A stretch of 64,000 nucleotides of DNA from HT1-32 sp040219025. GTDB lineage: Bacteria; Pseudomonadota; Alphaproteobacteria; Rhodospirillales; HT1-32. The notes beneath the pieces are model-generated. The model was not told the origin of the DNA and made no database searches. It saw only the letters and a program-made list of their open reading frames with translations. The stretch lies in NCBI GenBank assembly GCA_040219025.1, contig JAVJTE010000035.1:96880-160879 (forward strand), written 5' to 3'. Positions 15,382 through 24,085 of the stretch are shown here, piece by piece (within the stretch, counting starts at the first letter, position 1; each line of letters opens with the position of its first letter). The position numbers were made by a program, and so were the translations under genes.

Positions 15382-18078
15382 CTACTGCCCGACTGTGGAC
15401 GGGCTGTCGAACAGTACCACCCCTTCCGTTATCACCGGGCCGGCCAGTGTCGCCTTGTCGACAATAATACGCGACTTGATATCGGCAGAGAACCTGCCCG
15501 AGCCATCATCCGCGCTGAAACGCGAGTTCTCGCTCCGGATCTGGCCACCATCCGCGTAACGCCAGTTCTTCTGATAAGCGGACAACTGCAACCGGTTACC
15601 CTCGAACCGGCTGTTTTCAATCCGGGCGACTGATCCGTCTTTTGACTGCACGCCGATTTCATTGCTGACAAGATCGACATCGACAATCGTCGCCTTTGAT
15701 CCCTCGCCGACGGAAACACCCTTGTCGCCGTTGCCGGACAGCCGGATTCCCCGGATGACGGCATCAGAGGACATCAGGTCAATGGCGTCATTACCGCTGC
15801 CTTCAATCACACCGCCTTCAACGGTAACTGTCGAGATATCGATATCGATTGCGTCGGACATGGCATTTTCCATGACGATATCGCGGATCGTGACGTTCCG
15901 GGAATAGATGATGTGAATCATATCATCTTCGACCGCATTGTCCGACAGATGCAAATGATCCAGCAGAATATCCGACGTATCATGCACTGACAGCATGGCA
16001 ATGAACCGGGACAGACCCGCCCGCGAGCCGGTACCACCGGACAGTGTCACATGGCGCAGTTCAGACCCGCTGGCTGCCGCACCCTGCAGTGCAACAACCC
16101 CCCAGTTACGTCCGGGCTGATCCGGTCTGAATTCAATGGGTGATGCGGCAGTACCGGCCATCACTGTACGTCCGCGCAGAATCAGGGCGGCACCCTCTGC
16201 CATCCGCACAGTCGTTCCCGCTTCAATGCGTACTGGACCCGTTTCAATGCGAACCCCTTCAATGAGCAGGTCACCGGACAGAACGGTTTCCGCAACATCC
16301 GCAGGCGGGACCAGCGGATAGTTCTGCCGGTTCGGCGTCCGGCCCTCTGCTGAACCGGATGGAATCTCGACGGGACCGGCTGGCTCCAGCTGTGACAGCG
16401 ATGACACCTGCAGGGAGGGCTGATCGAACAGCAACCTGAATTCAGCCGGCTGAAGCACCGGTGAGCTGCCATAATTTTCCTGAACGATCTGCTGAATTCC
16501 ACTGATCCGGCTGAGGTTCCCGGCAAACCGGGCATCAAGCTTCAGGGCATTGCCGGCCGCCGTAACCGGCAGCTTCACATCACCGGGATCAATATCACCG
16601 GACCCGTTCCGGTCCCAGTAAACCGATGGCGGTATAACAACCGCCCCGTCTGTTTCAAGACGGAAAGGACCGACAGCCTCAATGCTCCCGCTGACGATCG
16701 TGAGCCGGCCCGGCGCAGCAGTCCACTGAACCGGCTGCATCGCAGCCAGACGCAGGGCCAACGCATCGCGTACGATCTCGTAGCCGTTCAGAAAACGGTT
16801 AATTCCGGGTATCGCGTCAAAGCCGATATAGGATTGTGACCCGAGGGTCTGATAAACCGCCGGATCCCGGGACAATGACGTCTTCAGCGCATCCATACCG
16901 GCCTGCATCTCGGCAATCGTGCGGGTCAGACATCCATCCGCCAGCATTTCCCTCAAGGCGGCGATGGTCGCCGTCCGGAACGCCGGATTGCGCTCCAGCC
17001 GGTCCAGAATGCCTTGGCGGCTGCCGCTATGGAAAAAGGTCACATCCTCCGGCTTCTCGATCCGGATTGCCTGAGGATCAATCGGCAGCGGCAGAACCTG
17101 TCCCTTCCAGATATCGACAACCAGGCGATTATTGTGCAGGGCATCGTAAGAATGCTGTGCCAGAATTTCATAGGCGGCAAAGCGTGCCCAGTATGACCAG
17201 TCGACAATGTCGCGCAGGCGGTCAAAGGCCGCATCACCGGTCAATGCTTCCTGCGAAAGTTTCATGACATAGTCCAGATCGGACATGTCCGCCCCGGCAT
17301 CCGGCGCACCGGAAACCAGAGTGTAGTTGTTGACCGAGTCTTTGCTCCAGAGCGCCGTGCTGGAATAAAGATCGAACTCCACCCCGTATCGCCGTTCACT
17401 CATCCGCTGCTCACCCTTGTACAGGTTGACCGGCATCAAATTGTTGTTGCGCAGGAAATTCTCGTCCAGCTGGTCTGTCGCTGTATGGACACCACGGGTT
17501 TCGCCGTTAATGACCAGTTCGACAAGGCGACTGTCCCCGGTGACAAGGCCGCAGGCCTTTGCCAGGCGCAAATAGAAATGCGTATCAATAAACAACGGAT
17601 CCTGTGGCGAAATCAGGTTGAACGACCTGACCGTACCCAGCATACGCTCCTTGCTGGTCTTCACCCGCCATGACTTCTTTTCATAAAGCCAGTTGAAGGG
17701 ATTATCACCGCGATGGCGAACCTGAACATTCCCGAGTGTGCCGTCGGGAAACACCATCTGGCCTTTTTTCCAGTCCTTTGCCGAGGCCGGCAAATCGCTC
17801 TGCAGTCCCTTCAGACGCCGTTCGCTGACATACAGCCTGACCTGCTCCAGTCCCGGTTCGGAACTGCCAAACAGGGATGTATCAACGGCGTTGAACAGCC
17901 CGTTGATACGAAAGGCAATACTGTCGAGCGGTTCGATATACTGATACAGCGACTTATGGCTGGCTGCCCATTCCCGGTAGACATCACGGACCAGCACCGC
18001 CGGAATACTGAACAACGCCGCAAACAGCAGAAAAATCGCCGCTATCGTCAGTGGCGACATCCGCTTCACGGGCGACAT
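15382..18078 (-). CDS. CotH-like protein fused to a right-handed beta-helix domain
   Basis: The protein has 898 residues: one N-terminal membrane helix (residues about 9-28), a CotH-type kinase-like domain (about 100-480) and a C-terminal parallel beta helix (about 600-870). The CotH part shows VRHRGDNPFNWLYEKKSW, FNLISPQDPLFIDTHFY and GVHTATDQLDENFL. The usual DxD near the end of that domain is changed to PIDPQAI, so one acidic residue seems missing and kinase activity is uncertain. The beta-helix turns (DILLDHLHLSDN, NVTIRDIVMEN, ARIENSRFEGN) suggest carbohydrate or surface binding. It is probably anchored in the inner membrane and faces the periplasm. Its start overlaps the upstream gene by 13 bases. 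Confidence 0.78.
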   Translation of the reverse strand: MSPVKRMSPLTIAAIFLLFAALFSIPAVLVRDVYREWAASHKSLYQYIEPLDSIAFRINGLFNAVDTSLFGSSEPGLEQVRLYVSERRLKGLQSDLPASAKDWKKGQMVFPDGTLGNVQVRHRGDNPFNWLYEKKSWRVKTSKERMLGTVRSFNLISPQDPLFIDTHFYLRLAKACGLVTGDSRLVELVINGETRGVHTATDQLDENFLRNNNLMPVNLYKGEQRMSERRYGVEFDLYSSTALWSKDSVNNYTLVSGAPDAGADMSDLDYVMKLSQEALTGDAAFDRLRDIVDWSYWARFAAYEILAQHSYDALHNNRLVVDIWKGQVLPLPIDPQAIRIEKPEDVTFFHSGSRQGILDRLERNPAFRTATIAALREMLADGCLTRTIAEMQAGMDALKTSLSRDPAVYQTLGSQSYIGFDAIPGINRFLNGYEIVRDALALRLAAMQPVQWTAAPGRLTIVSGSIEAVGPFRLETDGAVVIPPSVYWDRNGSGDIDPGDVKLPVTAAGNALKLDARFAGNLSRISGIQQIVQENYGSSPVLQPAEFRLLFDQPSLQVSSLSQLEPAGPVEIPSGSAEGRTPNRQNYPLVPPADVAETVLSGDLLIEGVRIETGPVRIEAGTTVRMAEGAALILRGRTVMAGTAASPIEFRPDQPGRNWGVVALQGAAASGSELRHVTLSGGTGSRAGLSRFIAMLSVHDTSDILLDHLHLSDNAVEDDMIHIIYSRNVTIRDIVMENAMSDAIDIDISTVTVEGGVIEGSGNDAIDLMSSDAVIRGIRLSGNGDKGVSVGEGSKATIVDVDLVSNEIGVQSKDGSVARIENSRFEGNRLQLSAYQKNWRYADGGQIRSENSRFSADDGSGRFSADIKSRIIVDKATLAGPVITEGVVLFDSPSTVGQ

Positions 18079-19088
18079 CCCGGCAGGTTGGTCAGCGCCG
18101 CCCGGGCCACATCAACAAACACCAGCGCCCTGTCGGCCCGGACCGGCCCCAGCTTTGGCCAGGCTATTGTGAGCTGATCGCCAAACTGGCCGGTCAGCAT
18201 GATCCTGTTATCATCCAGCACATAGCCATTGCGGCTCTGATAGATCAGTCCGTCGCTGATCCGCGCCGTCCGGAGACCCTTCTCCAGCAAGACAATTTCA
18301 CGAATGTTCAGGATAACCGATGGTGCCGTCGCAAAATGCAGCGTGAGGTCTGATAATTCCGCGCCCTGAGCCAGCTGGAATTCAAGAATATTCTCGGCTT
18401 CCGGGGTCAGCGCGTTGTACTCGATCAGATCCGGTTTGTCCCCTGGTCCCGGAACCTCGGCAATCACCCGCCGCATGCCAACACCCGTCGCCAGAGGATT
18501 GAACTGATAGGGATGTGATCCGCCAGCGGTCGCCGTGCGATAGCGGCTGCACCATTGCGCGACGAGGTCATTGTCTTCCAGACGTGCCGCCGCCTGAATG
18601 GCGGCCCGGTAAATATTCTCGTCAGTGGCCATCAGGGTCGCCGCCCGGTCGAGACTGTTCAGTGCCTCGCGGGGGCTTTCCGTCGCAAGTGCCTGACCCA
18701 GCCACATCCGGGGTCGATAAAGCTGCGGATAGCTGTCTGCAAGCTTGCGCAGAAACGGCACCAGAGCCTGTCTTTCACTGTCCAGCGCGGCGGCCTGCAC
18801 GGCGAAGGCCGTATTCTCGATCAGAGCCGGCACCTGCACGCTCTGATCGACACCATAAGACATCGACCAGCCAAGCTGCCGCTCCAGTGTCATCCCGGCA
18901 GAGGAGAAATCGCGGGTAACAACGTCCCGACGCAGGGCAAAGAATGTCGCAATTCCGGGAGCTTCAGAGATCATCCGGAAAACCTGATACCTCAGCCCCG
19001 GTGCCAGAACCAGTGTCACAGTCACAAACACAGGCACAGACAGCACGACCAGAAGCAGCACAAGTCGAAGGTAACGTTTCAAGACCAC
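18066..19088 (-). CDS. Membrane-anchored protein of unknown function with TPR-like middle
   Basis: The protein has 340 residues. A single hydrophobic segment near the N-terminus (LVLLLVVLSVPVFVTVTLVL) anchors it with the rest outside the cytoplasm. The middle contains helix pairs that look like tetratricopeptide repeats (RPRMWLGQALATESPREAL, NIYRAAIQAAARLEDND). The last 130 residues are rich in beta strands. No named family is recognised. It lies between the YfhO-like and CotH-like genes and overlaps the latter, so it is probably part of the same exported assembly. Confidence 0.65.
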   Translation of the reverse strand: MVLKRYLRLVLLLVVLSVPVFVTVTLVLAPGLRYQVFRMISEAPGIATFFALRRDVVTRDFSSAGMTLERQLGWSMSYGVDQSVQVPALIENTAFAVQAAALDSERQALVPFLRKLADSYPQLYRPRMWLGQALATESPREALNSLDRAATLMATDENIYRAAIQAAARLEDNDLVAQWCSRYRTATAGGSHPYQFNPLATGVGMRRVIAEVPGPGDKPDLIEYNALTPEAENILEFQLAQGAELSDLTLHFATAPSVILNIREIVLLEKGLRTARISDGLIYQSRNGYVLDDNRIMLTGQFGDQLTIAWPKLGPVRADRALVFVDVARAALTNLPGCRP

Positions 19089-19158
19089 ATTAATCCTGTT
19101 TCCGCGCGCATCACACAGCGCCCCGATTTCCGTGTGTTAATCGCTGAGTGGTTTTTTT

Positions 19159-21303
19159 TCAATCCATTAAGGTCCGGCGAAGCACCAGTTCATGCTCACC
19201 CGGCGGCACCGGCAGGCCGACGAACGCAGCGTTTGCCGCGATCACTTCGGCGGGTGATCCGTCGATCAGATAGTGCCACCCCTGATCGATGAGTTCCGTT
19301 ACGATCAATAATCCCTGCCCGCTGCTTTGTACCTGCATGACAATCCCGTCTGGCCGGTTGCTGATCTGGTGAATGACTACCTTTGAAAGTGCCACCGGAC
19401 TGGCCGCAAGGGCACTGTCACGCTCAATTATGGCAAAATTATTCAGATCATTGACCGGATGCGCCAAAATCTGTCTGGCAGCCTGCTCGGAAGTCTCTGC
19501 AACCACATAGGATGTGACCGGATAGATGGTCGGCAATGCCTGCTCGAAATGAAAGGCAGCAAGGGCCGTACGCCCCGTCAATCCTGATATCATACTATGT
19601 TCAATCCGCTGCCACAGGTCATAGGAAGACCAGTCGTTCCAGCCGGGAGCGGCTTCCCGGGCGAACAGGTCATCCGGCAGTTGCCCGCGACTGAAGACCC
19701 ACTCGACAGATGTCAGCGCCAGAAAATTGCGCAAGACCTGGCCCCGGGCATCCGATTGCAGATCTTCATACTGAACCATCGTTGCCGCATTTGAAGATGA
19801 CTGATAGCCAATCCCGCCCCGCCCCGGGTCCAACAACAACCCGGCAGCCCGCATCAGCACGGCGTACCGGTGCGGTATCCATTCAGACCGTCCGAGCGGC
19901 GTTCGCAAACCGTAGGCCGCAAGCGTTCCGTTTGGTTTATCAAGAATCACCGAGCGTGGCGGCAGCGGCATATCGACAAGCTTCCGGGCAATACCGGCGA
20001 TTGCCTGATCCTGATACAGCGCCCTGAAACTGCCGTCGACGAGCCAGCTGCGGGCGGCAAACCCGTAACTCTGCAACGCCACCACCAGCAAAAGGATCAC
20101 CAGCGGGGCATGCAGCAAACGCCGCGACGTCCCGGGACTGACCCTTGCCGTAACGAGCGGCCGGAAACGTGTTGCCAGACCTGCGGCCGCACAACCGCCG
20201 GCGAGATAAAGCAATGGCATAACCGGTCGCCAAAGCTTCGGATGAAAATACAGGCCCGGCAGATCAAGAAGGTCGAACGCCACCCATTGCCAGATCACCG
20301 GAAAGACGATCTGCAACACCGCCAGACCAAGGATCAGGTAAAGCAGGCGCACAAACTTTCCCGTCACTGTCCGTGACAGAACGGCAAGAATGATCAGCCA
20401 GAAGGCGATGCTGGTCGGGTTTGTCTGAGGTAGCGGGCGCAATTCAAACAGGACCCGCGGATCCATATATTCGAAGACATATTCGGCACCCAGCATCAGC
20501 AGGCTGCCAGTGGACTGCCGTTCAACGATCCAGTCCCGGTCTGATGCAGCGGTCGCCATGAGATAGTCACCAATATCTCCGGCCCGGAAGGTATAGATCG
20601 ACACGACGACAAGTACACAGGCCAGCATCCGCCAGCGGAAGCGGCCATCGCCCAGCGTCAGGATCGAGAGGGTCAGGACGATTGCCGGAAAAATAACGAG
20701 GAACTTTGCCGGCACCCACAAGCCAAACAGCATGGCAGCCGCACACAGAAGCAGACCCGACAGCAGGTCCGGCCTGCGAACAAACGCCAGCGCCTGCAAC
20801 AAGACAACCGGGACCAGTGCGACGACCGCATAGCCAAAATTTCCGTTGATAACGGCTGCTGCTCCGATGACCGCCGCCAGTGCCGCTGACCTCTGAGGCA
20901 GATCAAAATGGCGCACCGCCAGCAGATAAAGACTGGTGGCTGCGGCCAGTGACAGAAACAGCCAGTTCAGACCGTTCGCAAGCCACCCCGGAAGAACAGT
21001 ATAGAGCAGCAACTGTAACGGCGCATTGATGCCAATTTCATAAAGCCGACCGCCCATCGGAACGGAAGACAGGAAACCATCACCAAAACCCCTGATGTCA
21101 GACGCAGCCGCCATGAAATAGGGCACTGAATAGTCGCCGATATCACCGAGAACACCAACAACCGAGAACGGACCGAAGATAAACCTGGGTAGTATCAGAA
21201 CCGTCGTCAGAAACAGTATGGCGGCCAGCCAGCCTGTCGAATTGCCCTCAGCAGAGCCGGGACGCCAGATTGTCTTCAAACTAGGCGCGGACTGACCTTT
21301 CAT
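19159..21303 (-). CDS. YfhO-like multi-pass membrane protein
   Basis: The protein has 714 residues from the ATG at 21303, which has AAAGGA upstream; an in-frame ATG at 21324 is an alternative. About 11-13 membrane helices are followed by a periplasmic C-terminal domain ending in the YfhO-type signature (LIDQGWHYLIDGSPAEVI, ANAAFVGLPVPPGEHELVL). YfhO proteins modify surface glycopolymers such as lipoteichoic acid in Gram-positives and are thought to be GT-C-type glycosyltransferases. In this Gram-negative context it may glycosylate the product of the polysaccharide cluster. It is the first gene of the minus-strand array and is divergent from the polymerase-like gene. Confidence 0.65.
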   Translation of the reverse strand: MKGQSAPSLKTIWRPGSAEGNSTGWLAAILFLTTVLILPRFIFGPFSVVGVLGDIGDYSVPYFMAAASDIRGFGDGFLSSVPMGGRLYEIGINAPLQLLLYTVLPGWLANGLNWLFLSLAAATSLYLLAVRHFDLPQRSAALAAVIGAAAVINGNFGYAVVALVPVVLLQALAFVRRPDLLSGLLLCAAAMLFGLWVPAKFLVIFPAIVLTLSILTLGDGRFRWRMLACVLVVVSIYTFRAGDIGDYLMATAASDRDWIVERQSTGSLLMLGAEYVFEYMDPRVLFELRPLPQTNPTSIAFWLIILAVLSRTVTGKFVRLLYLILGLAVLQIVFPVIWQWVAFDLLDLPGLYFHPKLWRPVMPLLYLAGGCAAAGLATRFRPLVTARVSPGTSRRLLHAPLVILLLVVALQSYGFAARSWLVDGSFRALYQDQAIAGIARKLVDMPLPPRSVILDKPNGTLAAYGLRTPLGRSEWIPHRYAVLMRAAGLLLDPGRGGIGYQSSSNAATMVQYEDLQSDARGQVLRNFLALTSVEWVFSRGQLPDDLFAREAAPGWNDWSSYDLWQRIEHSMISGLTGRTALAAFHFEQALPTIYPVTSYVVAETSEQAARQILAHPVNDLNNFAIIERDSALAASPVALSKVVIHQISNRPDGIVMQVQSSGQGLLIVTELIDQGWHYLIDGSPAEVIAANAAFVGLPVPPGEHELVLRRTLMD

Positions 21304-21413
21304 ATGCCCGTCGCGTCCTTTCATGATCCAGACCGAAGGGGAGCCGTACTGTCCGGTACCAGAGAAGGCAAGACACAAACCGCGACAGTGCCGGTTCAGG
21401 CAGGGATCACACC

Positions 21414-21442
21414 TCGACAATATGTCGGGCACAGACTATGCA
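21414..21442 (+). promoter_or_regulatory. Candidate promoter for the polymerase-like gene
   Basis: TCGACA (21414-21419) and TATGCA (21437-21442) are spaced by 17 bases, 39 bases before the ATG at 21481. A perfect inverted repeat CGACA-N3-TGTCG (21415-21427) overlaps the -35 and could be an operator. The remaining divergent space back to 21303 shows no other clear signal. This is a consensus match only. Confidence 0.35.
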
Positions 21443-21480
21443 CAGAATGCAGCCCGAGCCTGAAAAAGTAACCGAAAACC

Positions 21481-22944
21481 ATGATCACGGCATCTTCCGG
21501 CACCGAGTTTGACGATGGCGACAACTACCGTAGTCCTGCTGCCGTCATTCTCGCAACTGCCGCAATCTTCGGTTTTGTCCTGATCCTGTCTTTCTTTCGT
21601 CCGGAAGAAATGAGGGTTGAAACGACGCTGCTTGTGGCGGGGACAGTTTTTCTCTGCCTGTTGCCCTGGCCACTCTGGCTTGCAGGGACAGACCGAACCT
21701 CCGTTCCATTGTTTCCGGCGTTCTGCACCTATCTCGCCGTGTATTTTGCTGCATCTCCGTTCATCGCCCCGCTGGGGTGGCCGGACGGAACGGTGATCCT
21801 GTACGAACTGACTGAAATCGGAACAATCAATCGGGAGGCCTACGCGCTCTTCAGTCTTGCGGTACTTGCCGTGCTGACGGGGTATTATGCTGCGGTTTAT
21901 GGCCCGTTAAGTCGTCTGCGTCCGTTCCGGGGGCCCGAGCCCGGGTTTGACCGGATTTTTCGGACGATGCTCTGGCTGATGGCCGCTTTCCATCTTGCTT
22001 ATTCCTACATTCCGGAAGTCAGGGGCCTGCCGTCGATATCGCAGTTTCTCGACCCTGCCGGCCTGTTTGCCATGGGGGGCCTGTATCTCGCATGGCGGCG
22101 GCGGCGGCTCAGTCTGGCTGAGAAGCTGTGCTTTCTGCTCGTTCTCTTGCCGCTTGAAGCCTTCGCAATCCTCCGGGCTCTGCTGATGACAGAATTTCTG
22201 CTGCTCATCGCCTTCATGTTCTTTCTTTTTCTGTATGAACGACAGCTCCGCCTGATGCTGACAGCCGGCCTTCTGGCTGTCATATTGCTGGCCGGGTATC
22301 GCTACACAACAGCCCATCGCAGCTACGCCGAAGTTGGGTTTGAGCGTTTTATAGCCGTCTATACGGCAATCACCGAGGACCTGCAGGAATCACCCCAGAC
22401 GAACCAGATCTCCGGCATAGAACGTCTCGATATACCACCAGGTGCTGCATCCCTGATCCGCCGGGTCGGGCAGTACTGGGTTTTCCAGCGCGTTTATGAT
22501 CAAACTCCGGACCCGATTCCTTACTGGCGGGGGGAAACCCTGAAGCCTCTGCTCACCGCGATGGTCCCGCGTATAATTTATCCGGGCAAACCGCTGGAGA
22601 ACGCAGGCAACAGGTTTGGCACCCGCTTTGGCCTGCTCACAGGTGACGATCTGCGGACATCGATCAATATCCCCTGGCCGACCGAACTGCTGACCAACTT
22701 TGGTCCTGCCGGACTTGTCGTCAGTATGGGGGTCATCGGCCTTTGTCTGGCCGGTATCTTCAGAACCCTGTTATCAACTTCTGCCGGTCCGGTGACCACA
22801 TTGACCGGGCTTACCGTATTGCATCCTCTTGTCTATCCGGAATCGAATATCTCCGTGACTGCAGGCTCAATGCCCCTGCTCTATGTCTGCCTGACATTTG
22901 CCTGTTTCATGGCCTGTCTGGTGATCGCGAGGGTACGGGCGTGA
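21481..22944 (+). CDS. O-antigen/oligosaccharide repeat polymerase-like membrane protein
   Basis: The protein has 487 residues and about 11-12 membrane helices. It has a large periplasmic loop between residues 285 and 390 that contains RVYDQTPDPIPYWRGETL, PRIIYPGKPLENAGNRFG and RTSINIPWPTE. This topology and loop are typical of Wzy-like polymerases and of the O-antigen polymerase family in exopolysaccharide clusters. Sequence conservation in this family is low, so the assignment rests on topology and on the nearby UDP-sugar dehydrogenase. Its stop overlaps the GTG of the pentapeptide-repeat gene (GTGA). Confidence 0.65.
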   Translation: MITASSGTEFDDGDNYRSPAAVILATAAIFGFVLILSFFRPEEMRVETTLLVAGTVFLCLLPWPLWLAGTDRTSVPLFPAFCTYLAVYFAASPFIAPLGWPDGTVILYELTEIGTINREAYALFSLAVLAVLTGYYAAVYGPLSRLRPFRGPEPGFDRIFRTMLWLMAAFHLAYSYIPEVRGLPSISQFLDPAGLFAMGGLYLAWRRRRLSLAEKLCFLLVLLPLEAFAILRALLMTEFLLLIAFMFFLFLYERQLRLMLTAGLLAVILLAGYRYTTAHRSYAEVGFERFIAVYTAITEDLQESPQTNQISGIERLDIPPGAASLIRRVGQYWVFQRVYDQTPDPIPYWRGETLKPLLTAMVPRIIYPGKPLENAGNRFGTRFGLLTGDDLRTSINIPWPTELLTNFGPAGLVVSMGVIGLCLAGIFRTLLSTSAGPVTTLTGLTVLHPLVYPESNISVTAGSMPLLYVCLTFACFMACLVIARVRA

Positions 22945-23972
22945 AGGCTGTTCGCTTTATCAGCTGGGGCATCAGCATCTGTATTCTGGTTTCCGCGGCC
23001 GCTTTGTCCGTCCACAGTCTGTGGCCATCCGACTGCACATCACCACTGGCACCAGGTGCTGACCTGCGGGAATGTGACCTGCGTAGCCGGGATTTTGCCG
23101 GAAAAGAACTCGAGAACCTTATTCTCGCCGGAGCAGATCTTCGTGATGTTGATTTCAGCCGCGCCAGGCTGACAAATGTCAGGTTCGAAAATGCCCGGCT
23201 GGCTGGTGCCAATTTTACCGCCGCTACCCTCTCCGGAGTACATTTTACCGAGGCCGGTCTGGACGGAGTCAACTTTACAGATTCCGTGTTGCACGACAGT
23301 TCGATCATTCTGGCAGTATTAACCAGAGCAAATCTCAAGAACACACATCTGGAAAACAGCCGGATCGAGCATACAGACCTGTCCGGCGCATCGCTTCACG
23401 GAACGTACATTCGTCAGAGCAGCATGGTCAGCAGTCGGTTTGACAAGGTGATTTTCGACGGGGTAACCCTGTCGGCAGTCAGTTTCCGGCATGCAGATTT
23501 CAACCACACCCGGATCCGGAGATCAGAGATTTCGGATATCCAGATATATGCCGTCAAATTCAGTGACCTTGAGTTTTCGGACAGCAATCTGACCGGCATC
23601 AATCGCAGTCAGCGTTCGGGCCTGCCGATCACCGGCACCCGGTTATCACTAATCCGCAGCTGCCTCTCCGAGAGTTATTTCGATTCGGCCAGGATTGCGG
23701 AACTGGTGATGGAATCAACCCGGCTTCATGACATCAATCTCGATGGTGCTGAAATCGGGATGGCGCGCCTTGCCGATTTCTCTCTTGATCAGGTATCCCT
23801 CGGCAGAAATCATCAGAATGTTCCTTTCAGTCTCGAAGAGCTGCAATCGAGCGATGTGAGAATCAGCAGAACCAGTCTGGATGAAGCCCGAATTCAGGGA
23901 GATATCAGCGCCTTCGTTTCTGTTGATCACCGCCTGAAATCCATCGCCGCGAACTGCAGACCATCGTCGTGA
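22941..23972 (+). CDS. Exported pentapeptide-repeat protein
   Basis: The protein has 343 residues from the GTG at 22941, coupled to the polymerase-like gene by a GTGA overlap. An N-terminal hydrophobic segment (FISWGISICILVSAAAL) works as a signal anchor or signal peptide. From about residue 45 the protein is built of A(D/N)LxxxxF-type five-residue repeats (LILAGADLRDVDFSRARL, ARLAGANFTAATLSGVHF, NLKNTHLENSRI), giving a four-sided beta helix. Most family members are cytoplasmic, so an exported one next to a polymerase is unusual. A scaffold or chain-length role at the inner membrane is possible but not shown. Confidence 0.75.
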   Translation: MKAVRFISWGISICILVSAAALSVHSLWPSDCTSPLAPGADLRECDLRSRDFAGKELENLILAGADLRDVDFSRARLTNVRFENARLAGANFTAATLSGVHFTEAGLDGVNFTDSVLHDSSIILAVLTRANLKNTHLENSRIEHTDLSGASLHGTYIRQSSMVSSRFDKVIFDGVTLSAVSFRHADFNHTRIRRSEISDIQIYAVKFSDLEFSDSNLTGINRSQRSGLPITGTRLSLIRSCLSESYFDSARIAELVMESTRLHDINLDGAEIGMARLADFSLDQVSLGRNHQNVPFSLEELQSSDVRISRTSLDEARIQGDISAFVSVDHRLKSIAANCRPSS

Positions 23973-24085
23973 TCACACAACTTTCAGGCAACCGTGCTTC
24001 GGGCAGACGCCAATCCTGCTATTGACGCAGGCGAAATGGCGTGGTGTCTGCCGTTTTTCGTCAGTTCCAGAAACGGGAACACCGA

